Shown here: in pieces, positions 44,452 through 57,700 of the stretch | Layout of the letters: every line of letters starts with the position of its first letter | How positions within the stretch are numbered: position 1 is the first letter of the stretch | Assembly (NCBI GenBank): GCA_904066235.2 | Contig: CAJFCV020000002.1 | Location: 1,550,001-1,614,000 of the forward strand | Direction of reading: 5' to 3' | From: Bursaphelenchus xylophilus | Lineage: Eukaryota > Nematoda > Chromadorea > Rhabditida > Aphelenchoididae | DNA length: 64,000 bases | Position numbers and translations under genes: made by a program | The notes under the pieces: generated by a model | What the model saw: only the letters and a program-made list of their open reading frames with translations | Databases searched by the model: none | What the model was told of the DNA's origin: nothing

Positions 44452-47400
44452 TCTCTAGAAAAGTAAATATTCAACTCAACAGCAGATACTGGGTGGTCGT
44501 AGTTAACCGGCAAATCACGCAATGAGCAATGTTCGCGTGCTGGGTGTTACGTTACGCCTTCCACCTTTAAAAATCATCAGCTGCTCCGCGAACGGGAGAA
44601 GAATGATTAGTCGTTTTTCGGGGTGAGAAGTGCGTAAATTGGGGCGAGCAAAGCCGATGGTCATGAGGAGTGAGTGCATGGAGGAGGAGGAAGAGATAAT
44701 GACATGAAATTGTGTCAAAAGTATTTAACTAGGTGGCTATTGTATTCTTAGCTATAAAAAGTAAGAAATATTGAGAAAAGCGGTAGTTAGTGAGCTTTCT
44801 TGGCTAAAAAATACCTTTTTTTCAGGCCAATAACTTCTGAGGTCTGCAAAAACGGCATCTAAAAGTCCTATGATCTCTAAAAGTCTCCACAGCTTGGCTT
44901 TTTATCTACACCCTGTCCTAAAGCCGCCAAGAAATCCTCCAAAAATTTGTTATGCCCAAGACGGCTGACAAGCAAACCCCTAGATATCCAGTCCGCTAAC
45001 TCTTCAGGGCTTTAAAAACGCTTAAAATATGAAACAGGCGGAGTCGTTTCGCCCCTTGCAAGATCTTTCTTCCAGCGGGTAAAAAGCATAATGACAATTA
45101 AAAAGTGGGCGGGCTCCCGTTGACAACTTGAATTTTCAGTGTAAATCGTTTGAACACTCTAACTGTCCGTATCACGGTCGCAGATACCAAGGGCTGTTTA
45201 TCAATTTTGTAAGCGCTCAATCTTGGGGATTTTTGCAGTAGCCTTGGAAGAAATGGAAAATACGTAAACAATAGGGCATCTTGAAGAGTTTGGATCCTTT
45301 GGGGGATAACTATGGAATAGTGAAGGAAATTGCATCATGTTGAAGACTTGATTGTGATAAAATTAGATCGCTCTGAGCTTTATGAAGGTATACGGCAATT
45401 AAAAGTGAGGTCTCGATTTTGGGCCCGAAATTGCCCTGCGGCTGAGGCTGTCCGGTCGAGTCTCTTCGGTACTTGAGGCCGAGGAAATGTGCCAATTTTT
45501 ACACCTATACACATTAAATGTCTGTGCATTTTTGAGGCGATCCTAAAATCTAAGAAGACGGAGATTTGAAAAGGATCAACGAAAGTTGGGCCAAGCACAC
45601 ATAAAAGACAAAAACCGGCGGATTTTTACCATCACAGGTTATACACGTTTCCTGCAAATAATCATTCTTAATGTCTGGTCTTTAACTATAAGCATTTTGA
45701 TACCCAAAAACGCCTGGAGTACTTGCTATACCCCTCTGATTGCCCCATGGCGACATGACTAAATTTTTGTTTGGCTGCAACTTTCAGATTCTCTTTCATA
45801 CCATATTGTCTTTGAATTTCACACACAGCATAAGAAATCAACCACATATAAGCATTGTTGCGTGATTCCTTGTCATCGAAACTTGTCGCCTTTCAAGGTG
45901 TTGAAACAGAAGCCGCTACGCCGACGACATTAGTCATGTCAAAACGCTGTGGTCTTTCGTCCAGGATAAATAGGTTTTCGGAGCGAAAATTCATGATGAC
46001 TGCGGGCGATTTTCTCTTTCATTCGATCATCATGAAAAATACGTTTGTTTTTCTTTCCATTGTTTTGCGGTGATACGGGAAAGGATATTTTCTCCGGCTT
46101 TTTTTATCATAGAGGTTATTGGGTCAGCGCGCCGCTGGAAAATACCCGGGGATTTCCTACGCGCAGCAAACACGTTCGCCAAGGATCAGGCAAGACGATG
46201 ATGGAAGAAAAAGGTTTGGATAGACATGGCTTTAAAGATAATTTAGAGCCTAGAGTCGTTCTTTGCAAAGCATAAATCAAAGCCCTGTTGGCTGAAAAAA
46301 TAAGTTAACCCACACGTTGAAAAAGCAAGGCATATGATGTTCTTTCAGGTCCCAGAGAACGCTCACTTCCGAGCTTTCCGCTAGCATAACCCCAAGGCCT
46401 TTAGTCACTCTGTTATTTTTACGTGTTCAGCTCTCCGTAAAAGCAAAAAGACAATTCGGAATTTCGCAAAACCTTGAAGTACATTGCCGTGAAAAAATGC
46501 TTGAAGTGTGTTTTGAACGTGCTTGAGATTTTGCATGCATACTCTCCATAGGCTATTCAAAACTCATCAAATGTTGCAGCTTATGTTTCGACGGTATAAT
46601 CGAGATATTCAAAGATTTTACCAGAACTCTAGCTGTAATTTCTACCAATTTTTTCTACACTGAATTTTCGGCTGCTTTCAAAGTACGCCAGCTCATTTTT
46701 TCGTAAATTCCTGGCCGGTGATCATCCTCAATCTGATCGTTCACCTTTAACCCCTCAACTACCACCCAACGCCGCACAAATTCCGGGCTTTACCGGGGGC
46801 TATTTATAAAATTTGTTGAAAACAGAAAAGTGATTTGTTTCAAATCGCCACGGGGCCTCGGATCAATCATTCTTTTCGAGGGCCATCTTCACGAATTTTC
46901 TGCGTTTTCTTTCTGCCCAAATCCCGTGCAAAGGTTTATGGCTTTTCGAATGACTCAAACTTTCGGGAATTCGTAAACAGGAGCTGACAGGGGTATATGT
47001 ACTTCTGATTGATGGTAGAGCAGTTAATTCCTCTTGAAGAGTGGAGCCAAAAAATAAATATACAATTTTAAAATATTATTAAAATTTTTGTACAGCACTA
47101 TCGATTAATGTTAAAAAATTGATTGTCCATAGGTTCATAGACAAAGAATTTGTGGCTTTTTTCCTGCGGCTGTGTTGTCCAGTAACCTTTGGATTTCTTG
47201 TTTAGCCCCTTGTTCAAGCTGCATCCAAAAATAAACAAGATATATCCCCGCCGCTTCGAATTACCCCACAAATCCATCAAGATGTTTGTTATCACAACAA
47301 TCAATCACCGACGGCGAACGACTCATTGCCGAGTTCCCAATGCCGAACATGTTCCGAAGTTTTTTCTTTGTCAACAAAGAGCGAGCCGGATTCTTCGAGA

Positions 47401-47659
47401 TCGTTCCGTTCACAAGCGCTTTTAAAGATTGGTCTTACGTCGATCAGTGTCCAACAGACCGATGAGAAAGCTGACGTACGCTTACTGGTTCGTAGATTTC
47501 CATCTCCGAAGAACGTTTTTGAACCGGATTTAAATCAAACTTCAAAGAAGTTGCGCGTCGCTTCTTGTGGGGGTAATTTGAGTACATATACGCAATGGTA
47601 ATGAGATATGAACCTTCCAGTTCCTGCGGCGCTACGTCTTTTTGGGTCAGCTTGGATCA
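44452..47659. other. Intergenic, no supported gene
   Basis: About 3.2 kb with scattered short frames and no splice-consistent coding chain. The part from about 47180 may belong to the transposon whose end lies at 47660-47874, but I find no transposase motif. Confidence 0.4.
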
Positions 47660-47874
47660 ACGATACTCCAAACTTCTACGCGGGAATGGGTGCGCTGACC
47701 CGGCAACTTTAAGCAACCATATGTCGGCAACTTTTGCAGCTAGTGAATAATTTTTGAAATGAATATGTACACATAACGTAGTAGTTTCATGACGTGTGTA
47801 CCTCTTTTTCGAGAGACAATCAAAGCCAAGAGAAATAGAAGAAAGAAAGATGTCCATTTTTTTGAATCACCCTG
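47660..47874. mobile_element. Solo end of the 19117-type transposon, inverted
   Basis: The reverse complement matches about 205 bases of the left end of the element at 19117-20417, from CAGGGTGATTCAAAAAAATG through GTTGCCGGGTCAGCGCACCC. TA follows at 47875-47876. The opposite end is not visible. Confidence 0.7.
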
Positions 47875-48274
47875 TATGGATCACGTCGGTTCGTTGTTGA
47901 ATGCATAGGAGAGGCTAGGAGAAGGCTTCTTTGGTAGAAACAATAGGTTTATTGGGTCCTATGATAGCTTATCACATACTTTGAGGTAGTTTACATGTGC
48001 TCACATCAATCGTATATCAAGAAAACAAACCACGGATCTTCGTTTTTTGCCGTAAATCTTAATGTTTTGTATGTTACAAAATAAAACTAACATTAACAAT
48101 TGCTGAAGTTAAGACATATTGCCAGCGTTTGCCAAGTCTCCGCCGAGCGTCCGCCGACCACCCTATGGTTTTGCCAGGCCTCATAGGCACTAGCTACAAC
48201 TTTGTGTTGGGTATCCACCGTTTCGATGGATTTTGTGTTGACCCGAACTCCCATTGACCCGAAAAATCGAGACG

Positions 48275-48332
48275 TTCCTGCTGCGATAAGTTTTATCAAA
48301 ATCTGAGCATCGCACTTGTAGTATCCATTTTG
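48275..48332. repeat. Family-2 repeat, terminal fragment
   Basis: Reads ATCAAAATCTGAGCATCGCACTTGTAGTA and ends near TTTTGTAAG, the terminal segment of family 2. It lies just below the 3' end of the eight-cysteine peptide gene. Confidence 0.5.
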
Positions 48333-48377
48333 TAAGAAAATTTATTCTACATAAAGCCAAAAAAAGTTTGTCATGCG

Positions 48378-48602
48378 TTACAATTGAACCTGAAAGTATC
48401 CTCCATTGCTGGGCAGGTCGGTCAATCCCGGCTTCGAGCAGTGGTATTCACAGATTCTTCCTTTGCAAGCGTGATCCGTGCAATTGCGGCTGAAAACTCG
48501 GCAAATGTTCTCGCAGAAGCTCTGGCATGGTCCTTCAGCACAATCAGAGAAGGCCAAAGTGACGGCCAAGGCGATAAAAAGGGCAACCAGCAAAAGACGC
48601 AT
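48378..48602 (-). CDS. Small secreted peptide with eight cysteines
   Basis: A single-exon frame of 74 residues. Residues 1-19 (MRLLLVALFIALAVTLAFS) are a signal peptide. The mature part of about 55 residues has cysteines at 21, 26, 30, 34, 41, 46, 51 and 55 (gaps of 4, 3, 3, 6, 4, 4 and 3 residues), then a cysteine-free tail. Eight cysteines in 35 residues imply four disulphides. The spacing is not one I can assign; an antimicrobial, signalling or surface peptide are all possible. AATAAA lies on this strand at 48339-48344. Confidence 0.7.
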   Translation of the reverse strand: MRLLLVALFIALAVTLAFSDCAEGPCQSFCENICRVFSRNCTDHACKGRICEYHCSKPGLTDLPSNGGYFQVQL

Positions 48603-49096
48603 TTTAAATTACAATCAGAAATTCAAGTAACGTTTTTATTAAATTCAATGACTTTTGTTCTAACTTTTATATGAAAACTTTATCAGTGGGGATTAGATAA
48701 TACGCTGGGGGCACTTAAGTGAGCATTGTCGAATTGCCACACCCTTAATGTGTGTCTTCAACTAACTTTTGTATTATGAATTTTGTCCTCAAAGAGAATG
48801 GGATTGATAAACCTTAATTTAATAAAACCAAAAATTGAAAATAAGACCAACTCATGTGTTATTTTCAGACTGAAAGTGCGCCAGATTACTATGAACAGGT
48901 ATGTCAACGTATATTTAGCGATGTTCCTGCCTCATAAGGAAAGTCATTCGCAAAAAGGCGTCCAGTCGAAAACTTTTTTGTTAGCAGACCATCGATAACT
49001 TCGCGTTGAAAACATGACTTCTTTCTTTGAAACGTTGGCTTTGACAGTACATCTGTGTGCTTGAAAATTTAATTTTACATAAACGACGACCACTTT
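48603..49096. other. Gap between peptide gene and UGT array
   Basis: About 490 bases with no gene or named repeat. Confidence 0.4.
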
Positions 49097-51220
49097 TTAT
49101 TCCACTTTACTCTTGTTTAAATACAGTATTGCGATTATTGCGCGCTTAACAACGACACAAGCGATATAAACAGCAACTAGTACAACCACGGTTAACGGAA
49201 CAATAACATCGACAAAGTGGTACTGTAGGATTGACAATTTTCTTCCAGGCAGGTCCAGCGTACTGGACACGTCATGTTTTAAAGCGTGTTTGACAAATCC
49301 GATAACTCTTTCTTTTGGCTGGAAAGGCTTATCGGCCATCATTTTGGCAAATTCCAGAGATCTTTGTTGATATCTAAACCAAAACAGTTATAAGAGGTCT
49401 CTACAGTGCGCTTACGATTCTTGCAGCACAACCTTCAATGCATGAACCAAATTTTCCTTGGTCATTTCGGTCTTCTCCACCATCACGGCCAGTCCTTTTT
49501 CTTGCGCCGCGAAACAGTCGTGATTCTGATCCGCAAACAGGGGGACGCAAACGAAAGGCTTTCCTTTGTGGGCAGATTCGCTGACACTGTTGAGTCCGCC
49601 ATGGGTAACAAAGGCGAGAAGTTTTGGATGAGCTTAAAATGATGATATTTGTAGGAATCATTGTTTCGTATACCTAATAGATCGGACTGTGGGGTCCATT
49701 TTACTTTCTGAACATTGGACAAATTAGCTGCAATGTCATCATCGACTTCGTATTTCCAGATGAAGTCGTAGTCAGGGAAAGCTTTGAAGACTTTGATGAG
49801 TTCACGTTTTGTATCTTCAGGCAACAAATAACTTTGAGCCACTGTCCCAAATGAGACCAAAATGACTCCTTTCCGAGCATTGTCCACGATCCTTTGGAAG
49901 TCCTGCAAACCGTTTTTATAGCCAAAAGGAATATTAAATACTATTATACCTCAGGCAAGACATGGTCTCTTCCCATGTGCTCTCCAATCCCTCCAATGTA
50001 GACGAACTTCTCGCCTAGCGGTTGTTGAAAAGCCAGGTGCTCGTCGATGTTCACAAACACGTAAGAACTCTTTGCAATAGCCTCAGCAATGTCAAAATCA
50101 GCCCTGTAGAACTTGTGAATGGCCTCAATGATGGGCCGTTCAAAACATTCGTGCCAAAATTCTCTCTTTGTTCGATACATCAACAGAGATTTAGCTCTTT
50201 GGAGGTAGGTCATTTCACTTCCATGATCGTCGTCCAAACCTGGAATTGACATAATTTTATCGCTGTTTGTGTCCACATACTGCCCAGCAAAAAAGCAGGG
50301 CCGTAAACGCAAATTTTTGCCTCCTGGATGGTTTAGTTTTGATCACAAAAAATAATAAAAAATTAAATTTTCACAAAAAACTAAAAACACAGTTTTGTAG
50401 AGGAGAAAACAAAAGAATAAGAAAAACGACGGAACTTTCGACCCAATATGACAAATAGACATACCCGGAGTAAACGCCAGATTTATAGGGTTTCCCATCT
50501 GCTCCAAGATAGGCGGCTGGATCATAACCGCAGAGGCCGTAATCAGTTTCTTGATTCCTGCCTTCTCGGCGATAGCATACGCGCAGAAGTCGAAGTGCTC
50601 GGCGATAACCAACTTGTAATTTTGAGCCCTCAACATGTCCGTAAGGCTGTCGTCTTTTAGTTGAGCTAAAAACGATGGTCTTATCCGCTGATATATTTTT
50701 TCCTACATTCACAAGCCAAGCCCATTGTTATGCCATACACTCCGAGGAAAGCCCCATTCTCCAGCATCTCATCGCCATGTCCCCATACATTATCAGCCGG
50801 CTGATCACGGCATCCGACCTCGCATGGTCGGACAATTACTTGGGCTTTCTTGGCCCCAATCTTGGTCAGTGAGGTGAAGGCGGCTTGTTGGTAGAAAGTC
50901 TACAAAGTGAATTTGACTATTTATTTTCCGGTGTGAATCTTATTCCAGTGTGACGGAAAACCGGATGTTTTTTTAAAGTTCTCAGACCCTAGACAGAAAA
51001 AGCTCGCAGACTTTAAAACGCCTTAAAAGTTTAAAAAGGAAGTCTGATCTTAACTTACCACATTATGGCCTGCTTCCACCAGAACATCGGCAATCTTGCC
51101 CATGAAAAAGATATGGGATTGTCCGATTCTTGCCGAATTCAAAAGCAAAATCTTATCTCCAAATACACATGAAGATAGTCCAAGAAGAAGAACGTTTAGC
51201 CATACCGTGCTTATTATCAT
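49097..51220 (-). CDS. UDP-glycosyltransferase, array member 1
   Basis: Seven exons join in phase: 51059-51220, 50707-50899, 50465-50665, 49950-50239, 49674-49902, 49416-49632 and 49097-49373 (522 residues, typical for the family). Enzymes of this kind move a sugar from a UDP-sugar onto lipophilic acceptors in the ER lumen. Seen here: signal peptide; LLNSARIGQSHIFFMGKIAD, with the His that acts as base in UGTs; the donor signature WTPQSDLLG...FVTHGGLNS...PLFADQNHD; one C-terminal membrane helix (FVDVIVPLTVVVLVAVYI); and a cytosolic tail ending KSKVE, a KxKxx ER-retrieval form. The start at 51220 is chosen because the signal peptide follows it directly; the frame is open to 51322. It is most similar to member 2. 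Confidence 0.92.
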
Positions 51221-51479
51221 GTTCCGAGACAGAGCCTGTAGATGTATCAAACTGCCAGAAAGTGGAAACAAGATGACGATCAGTCTTTTATACTCATCCG
51301 ACTTGTAGGAACCGTATTCCATTGCTTCTTCTACTCCTGTTCATATTGACATCAAACTGAGTTTGTGTAAACCTAAGTCATAGACTACGTTTTTCTGACA
51401 TGTGAAGTGATCATGTAGCGGCGTACGGTGGGAAAAAGTGCATTTTATTTACATAAAGAAAAAGTTCTTACTGACTATC

Positions 51480-51729
51480 CAGTGGGGACCTGATCCAGTG
51501 GCAAAAAACGTACCATTTTGCACCCGGGAAGTATCAAAAAAATGTGGCAAAATACCTTCCTCTCCAAGTGAAAAAAATTCAGATTTCAAAAGTGCGACTG
51601 CCCTTTTTGTGAGGGAAAACGCTTCAAAACGAAGTTTTTTCACTTGGAGAGGAAGCATTTTGCCACATTTTTGATACTTCCCGGATGCAAAACCGTACGT
51701 TATTTGCCACTGGATCAGGTCCTCCACTG
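51480..51729. mobile_element. Palindromic miniature element, copy 9
   Basis: Left end CAGTGGGGACCTGATCCAGT, right end GATCAGGTCCTCCACTG followed by TA. Best-preserved copy in the window, with arms of about 100 bases. It lies between UGT members 1 and 2. Confidence 0.85.
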
Positions 51730-51785
51730 TAAGTTAAAGCTATTTATTAATTCTATTCAGACATATAACAGCGAGTCCAATTACA

Positions 51786-53916
51786 TTACTCCGCTTTGAC
51801 CTTGGCAAAGCTCCGAAGATAAACCACAACTGCTTTTGCAGTTCGATAAGAAGAATACATAAATATTGCGGCAATAATGACAATAGGAACAATAACATCG
51901 ATAAAATAATATTGAATAATGTTTAGCTGTCGACCAGGCAGATCCAGCGCTGTACTGACGTCATGTTTCAACGCGTGCTTGACGAACCCGATGATTCTGT
52001 CTTTTGGCTGGAAGGGCTTGTTGGCCATCATTTTGGCAAACTCGAGTGCCCGCTTCTGGTATCTGCAATTGCCCCAATGAATAATTTCATAAGAAAATGG
52101 CTGAGAAAAAATTACTCTACTTACGATTCCTGGAGTACAATCTTCAATGCATGTGCCAAATTTTCCTTCGTCATCTCCGATTTTTCGATCATCACGGCCA
52201 GCCCTTTTTCTTGAGCCGAGAAACAGTCGTGATTCTGATCTCCAAACAGCGGAATACAAACGAATGGCTTTCCTTTATGGGCAGTTTCACTCATACTGTT
52301 AAGGCCGCCATGTGTGATGAAGGCCACAAGTTTGGGATGAGCTAAAAGTCTGCATTCCAAGAAATTCAATGTCCTTATTACCGAGCAGATCCGACTGTGG
52401 AGTCCATTTCATTTTGTGGACATTGGACAAGTTGGCTGCAATATCATCGTCAACTTCGTATTTCCAGATAAAGTCGTGCTCGGGGAAAGCCTTGAAGACC
52501 TCGATAAATTCTTGCTTTGTTTCTTCTGACAACAAATAACTCTGAGCAATGGTTCCAAACGAGATCAAGACAACACCTTTTTTGGAGTTTTTCATGATCT
52601 TGTTGATGTTCTACAAGCAAGAAGATAAATGTAAAGACAAAGGTTTTACCTCAGGAAGCACATGGTCTCTTCCCATGTGCTCTCCAACGCCTCCAATGTA
52701 GACGAACTTCTCGCTGAGAGGTTGTTGAAAAGCCAAGTGCTCATCAACATTCACGAAAACGTATGAGCTTTTTGCAATAGCCTCAGCTACATCAAAGTCA
52801 GGTTTATAAAATTTATGTATCGCATCGATAACATATCCCTCAAATAACGTTCTCATAAACAATCTCTTCACGGGGTACATCAAGAACGCCTTGGCCCGCT
52901 GATAGTAAGTCATCTCGCTTCCATGATCGTCGTCCATGCCTAGAATCACAATGGTGTATTTTTTTAAATCAAATCTTGATGTACCTGGGGTAAACGCAAG
53001 ATTTGTTGGATTGCCCAACTGCTCCAAGATAGGCGGCTGTATCATAATTGCCGACGCCGTGATTACTTTTTTGATACCGGCCTTGTCTGCGATTGCATAA
53101 GCGCAGTAGTCGAAGTGCTCGGCAATGACCAGCTCATAATTTTGAGCCCTCAGCATGTCAGTAAGGCTATCGTCCTTTAGTTGAGCTAAAATGTATAGTG
53201 TAATGAACCGACACATGTAAAAAAGTCAAAAAACAAGGAATCCCGGATCACTGATTCGAAATGTCGCCAAATTATCGAGTCATAGAAGGAATCTTTCCCA
53301 GAGAAAAATAATTTTTCGAACTCGATAATTCTGTGCCACTTTCTGTGGCACTTTGCAAAAAATCAATGATCCGAGATCCCTTGTTTTTTGACATTTCAGA
53401 GAGAATTTTTCTGACGTGCGATAGGTTTATCTCTTACATTCACAAGCCTCTCCCATCGTTGTCCCAAAAGTCCTCATCATTTCCGAGTTATCCAGCAATT
53501 CGTCGCCGTGCGCCCAAACATTTTCGACCGGCTGGTCGCGACACCCAAGTTCGCATGGTCGAACAATCACTTTGGCTTTTTTAGCACCCACTTTCGTCAC
53601 TGATGTGAATGCATCTTGTTGGTAGAAGGTCTAAATACGAAAGCTTTAAAAATGTTTTTTTTTCGCTTTTTTCGTTGAAGGAAACAAGCTCCTCACAAGC
53701 TCCAAAGTTCGCGATCGAAAGGCGCACCGAAATCGAACCCGCAAGAAACGAACTTACCACATTGTAACCCGCTTCCGCGAGGACGTCTGCGATCTTCCCC
53801 ATGAAGAACACATGTGATTGCCCGATTCTCGCCGCATTTAAGAGTAAGATCTTCTCAGAATTGACTTGTTGATATAAGGCGATTAATACGGAAGTAAGCA
53901 GCAGAAAGGCGCGCAT
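51786..53916 (-). CDS. UDP-glycosyltransferase, array member 2
   Basis: Seven exons join in phase: 53758-53916, 53438-53630, 52985-53185, 52650-52939, 52382-52610, 52125-52341 and 51786-52062 (521 residues). It begins MRAFLLLTSVLIALYQQVNS (signal peptide), then AARIGQSHVFFMGKIAD with the catalytic-type His. The donor site reads WTPQSDLLG, FITHGGLNSMSE and PLFGDQNHD. The C-terminal helix (FIDVIVPIVIIAAIFMYSSY) is followed by a tail ending KVKAE (KxKxx). The frame is open upstream of the chosen ATG, but that extension breaks the signal peptide. AATAAA on this strand at 51743-51748 lies just past the stop. The nearest relative is member 1, with near-identical exon 3 and 5. Confidence 0.92.
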
Positions 53917-54759
53917 TGGACCTAAAGATATATGTATAATATACCAACATATTATGTTGGTTAAATTGGTAAAGTCGTCAAAAAGAACGGCAACTTTGAA
54001 CAAGAAAAGAATAAATCGTAAGATAAAGTGTGCTAAGAAGCCTGGCGAAATGTTATCACTTCGCGTAAAAAAATCAGGCATCCAAGAGGCGCAGTAATAT
54101 TGCATAAAATCTTTCTTTTTTGATTAAAAAGATAATCGCAGCGTCTTCTCGGAAATATTGACCGTAGTTTTTACAGGATGATTTGTGTTGCAAATAGCTG
54201 TATGCGGAAAAAACTTCAAAAAAAAACTTAAAAAAAAACGGTTCGTCGGAGAAAAAATGGGGAGATTTTTGAGCGAGAGAGTACATTTTTTAGCATTTTC
54301 TCTGTCTTCTGTGCCAAATTAAAAGGAAGGGTCAAAAAACGAAGGCTTCATTCCGATTGCGGAACGTCTCAATTTGACGTGCGCTACCGCAATTACGGGC
54401 GCTCGATCAATAGCTGTAAATCAAAGAAAATCAAAGTTACATGGTAATAAATTTCCGCTCCCTTTTTATACCAAACAGTCTTTCCCCAACTTGTCTGTGA
54501 AAAACAGTAGGGCGGCCGTGAAAAGATCGTCGCTTTAAACGGGTGAATTCAACCTCAGGGTACATTCTTCGGCAATTTGAAGCTTCAAACCACAAAATGG
54601 AAGTGTTGGTCTGATCAGAGTCCGATAAGAAGCGGAATCAGTCTTCTGAACTTAAAATTCATCTATAGGTTGTGACGGAGGATCAGTTTTGTACAAAAAT
54701 TAAAGCTGTTTATTAAATTTAAGGGCGTGTAGATTCAATGACAGCAAATATTTACAAAT
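53917..54759. other. UGT intergenic spacer
   Basis: About 840 bases between members 2 and 3, probably containing the member-2 promoter. AATAAA on the - strand at about 54709-54714 could serve member 3. No other feature seen. Confidence 0.4.
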
Positions 54760-57700
54760 TCATTCTAGTTTTGTCTTGAACAGGCTTCGAACAACTTTCA
54801 GAGACTCTTTTGCGACCCTATAAGATGCATATAAAAATACCATGACAACTATGGCTAGAGGAACAATGACATCAATGAAGTAGTACTGAATCGTTGTCAT
54901 TTGCCGACCAGGAAGATCCAATGCAGTACTGACGTCGTGTTTTAAGGCGTGGTTTACAAATCCAACAACTCTGTCTGCAGGCTGGAATGGCTTGTCGGCC
55001 ATCATTTTGGCAAATTGAAAAGCTCGTTTCTGATATCTGAAGAAAAAATTACTGTACAGGGTGTTTCAAGAAATTTGGCACAAATATTAGGTTGGGACGA
55101 AAGTTTTCCCCTTAATTTTCGGGAAAAGTTATGGAAGTTGTGGAACTTCCTGGAAAGTTCTATCATGTGACTATGTAAGGGTGACTTGATAGCATATAGA
55201 CTGATATGTAACTTGTCCCCATAGCGCTCTCCAAACGTGGAAAAATTTCCGTCCCAAAGTTGCTGTTTCGATGCGTCAAATTTTAAAACTATCGCAGAAT
55301 ACCAAAATCCATGTAAGATATAACCGAAGTCTAGGATGTTATAGGCAAGGACGTCCTCTTTTATGGTGTGGCCAAGTATTGGTTCCAGAGGTTCAAAAAA
55401 AGGAGTTAGACGACCAAGTTCTGGCGGCCATCTGAGATAGATGATGACGCCCTAAAAGGCTTAATCGTGAGCTATCCCAAATTGCCATTACGTGAACTTG
55501 GAGAGCTCTTTGGGTTCCCCCATACTACCATTATGGACCATCTACATCGGTTGGGAAAAGTGTGGAAGTGTGGTTAATTTGTTCCGCACGAACTTTCGGA
55601 GTCACGGCTTATACTGTTGCTCCTAATTTTTGTCGTACCGCCGCACGCTGACTTGGCTGACCAATATCATTACAGGGAACCAGAAATGGGTGATGTATAT
55701 AAACCATACCCGCAAGCTTCAGTAGCTTGAACCCGACCATGACGGTGAACCAACCCCAAAACCAAAATTCACCCAAAAAAGGTCATGTTCTGCGATTGGT
55801 GGACTTGTATGGGAGGTATTTATTAGGAATGGCTCCCTGATGGCAAAACTGTCACTAAATAACATTATTATCGCCAGTTGGACCGCGTCGCCGAAAATGC
55901 TAGATAAAAGTGGAACAAATGTTCCTCCTTCACGACAACGCCTGCTACCACATTGCAAAAATCGCGCGCAAAAAATTCAGGAAGAATGCATGGACTTTGC
56001 TGCCCTACCCACACTACACCCCAGCCTTGGCACCTTCTGATTACCATTTGATCAGATCGCTAAGCTACCGTTTGGGAGATGTGCGGTTCGATTGTTTGAG
56101 GGACCTCAAAACAGGTCTTTCTGACATTTTTTATTATAAATACCCCAGTTTTTAAGCTCGCCAATTGAATCCTTGTCGGAACGTTGGCAATACGTAGTGG
56201 ATACCGACGGTGGATGTTATGTTTGGTTTCCCGTTACAACTATCAAAATATATTTGTTTGGAAAAAAACAAGAAAAAGGGGAAAACTTTCGTCCCAACCT
56301 AATAATTTGCTTATATCTTTGTGTTCTTTTCAGCTACCAACAAATTTCTTTTGCTTCCAAAAATTGACGTCGTGCGTTTTCAGAATCTCTAAAAAAATTT
56401 TTTTTCGTCGGCGGAGGGTTCTTTTCTCGGCGGAGACAATTAGGGTCTTTTTAAAAAATCACATCGTATTACGTGGCGGAAACGCCGTTGCAACGGCTGA
56501 AATCAAGTTTCCGTTACACCTCCGTGTATTTTACGGCATGTTTTTTTTGCGTTTTCGATTTTACGCGCATCCGCGGAGGCGCGGCGGAGACCTCAGATTT
56601 CGGCGGACTTTGTTTTGGGCCTTTTGCAAATTCATGTTGGGGCGATTTTCTCGTAATGCCCCTCAAAGCTCACAGGAATTCGCACAAATCGACGACCCAA
56701 AAATAAACAAGACTTATGGGACACCCTAATAATACGAATCTGAACCTCACACTTCGAGTTCTCCGCTTGTCATCGTCAACGAATATCGGAAAGAACTTAC
56801 TCCGGCTGAAGGACAGTTTTCAACGCATGAACCAAATTTTCCGTCGTCATCTCCAACTTTTCCACCATCTCTGCCAAGCCTTTTTCCTGAGCCGAGAAAC
56901 AATTTCGATTCTGATCTCCGAACAGTGGAATACACACAAATGGCTTTCCTTTATGAGCAGTTTCACTCATACTGTTTAGTCCGCCATGGGTGACAAAAGC
57001 GAGAAGCTTTGGATGAGCTTAAAATGATGAAAGTTGTAAGAAAACAGATCTCTCATACCTAATAGATCAGACTGTGGAGTCCACTTTACTTTGTGGACAT
57101 TTGACAAATTGGCTGCAATGTCATCGTCAACCTCATATTTCCAGATAAAGTCGTAATCAGGGAAAGTCTTGAAGACCTCAATAAACTCATGTTTTGTCTC
57201 TTCAGGCAACAAATAACTTTGAGCAATGGTCCCAAAAGAAATCAGAATGGCACCTTTTTTGGATTCTTCCAGGATTTTGTTTAAGTTCTGGAAATCAAAA
57301 GTCAGTAAAAAAGTCTGTATTATTGCCTACCTCAGGCAAAACATGGTCCCTTCCAATGTGCTCTCCAACTCCGCCAACGTAGATAAACTTGTCACTCAGC
57401 GGTTGTTGGAAGGCCAAGTGCTCATCGATGTTCACAAACACGTAAGAGCTTCTGGCAATAGCGTCAGCAGCATGGAAATCCGGCCGGTAATTTTTGGCGA
57501 TGGCGTCTTCAATGTATTTGTAGAAAATGTTATGCATAAAGTAGTCCCTTATGGGATACAACAGCAAAGCCTTGGCTCGCTGAAGATAAGTCAGCTGGCT
57601 TCCATGGTCGTCGGAGTAGCCTATAACAGGAAGATTTTAGAGCTTCATAAACTGCAATATATATTATGTTGAAACTTGTTTCATACGTACCTGGAGTAAA

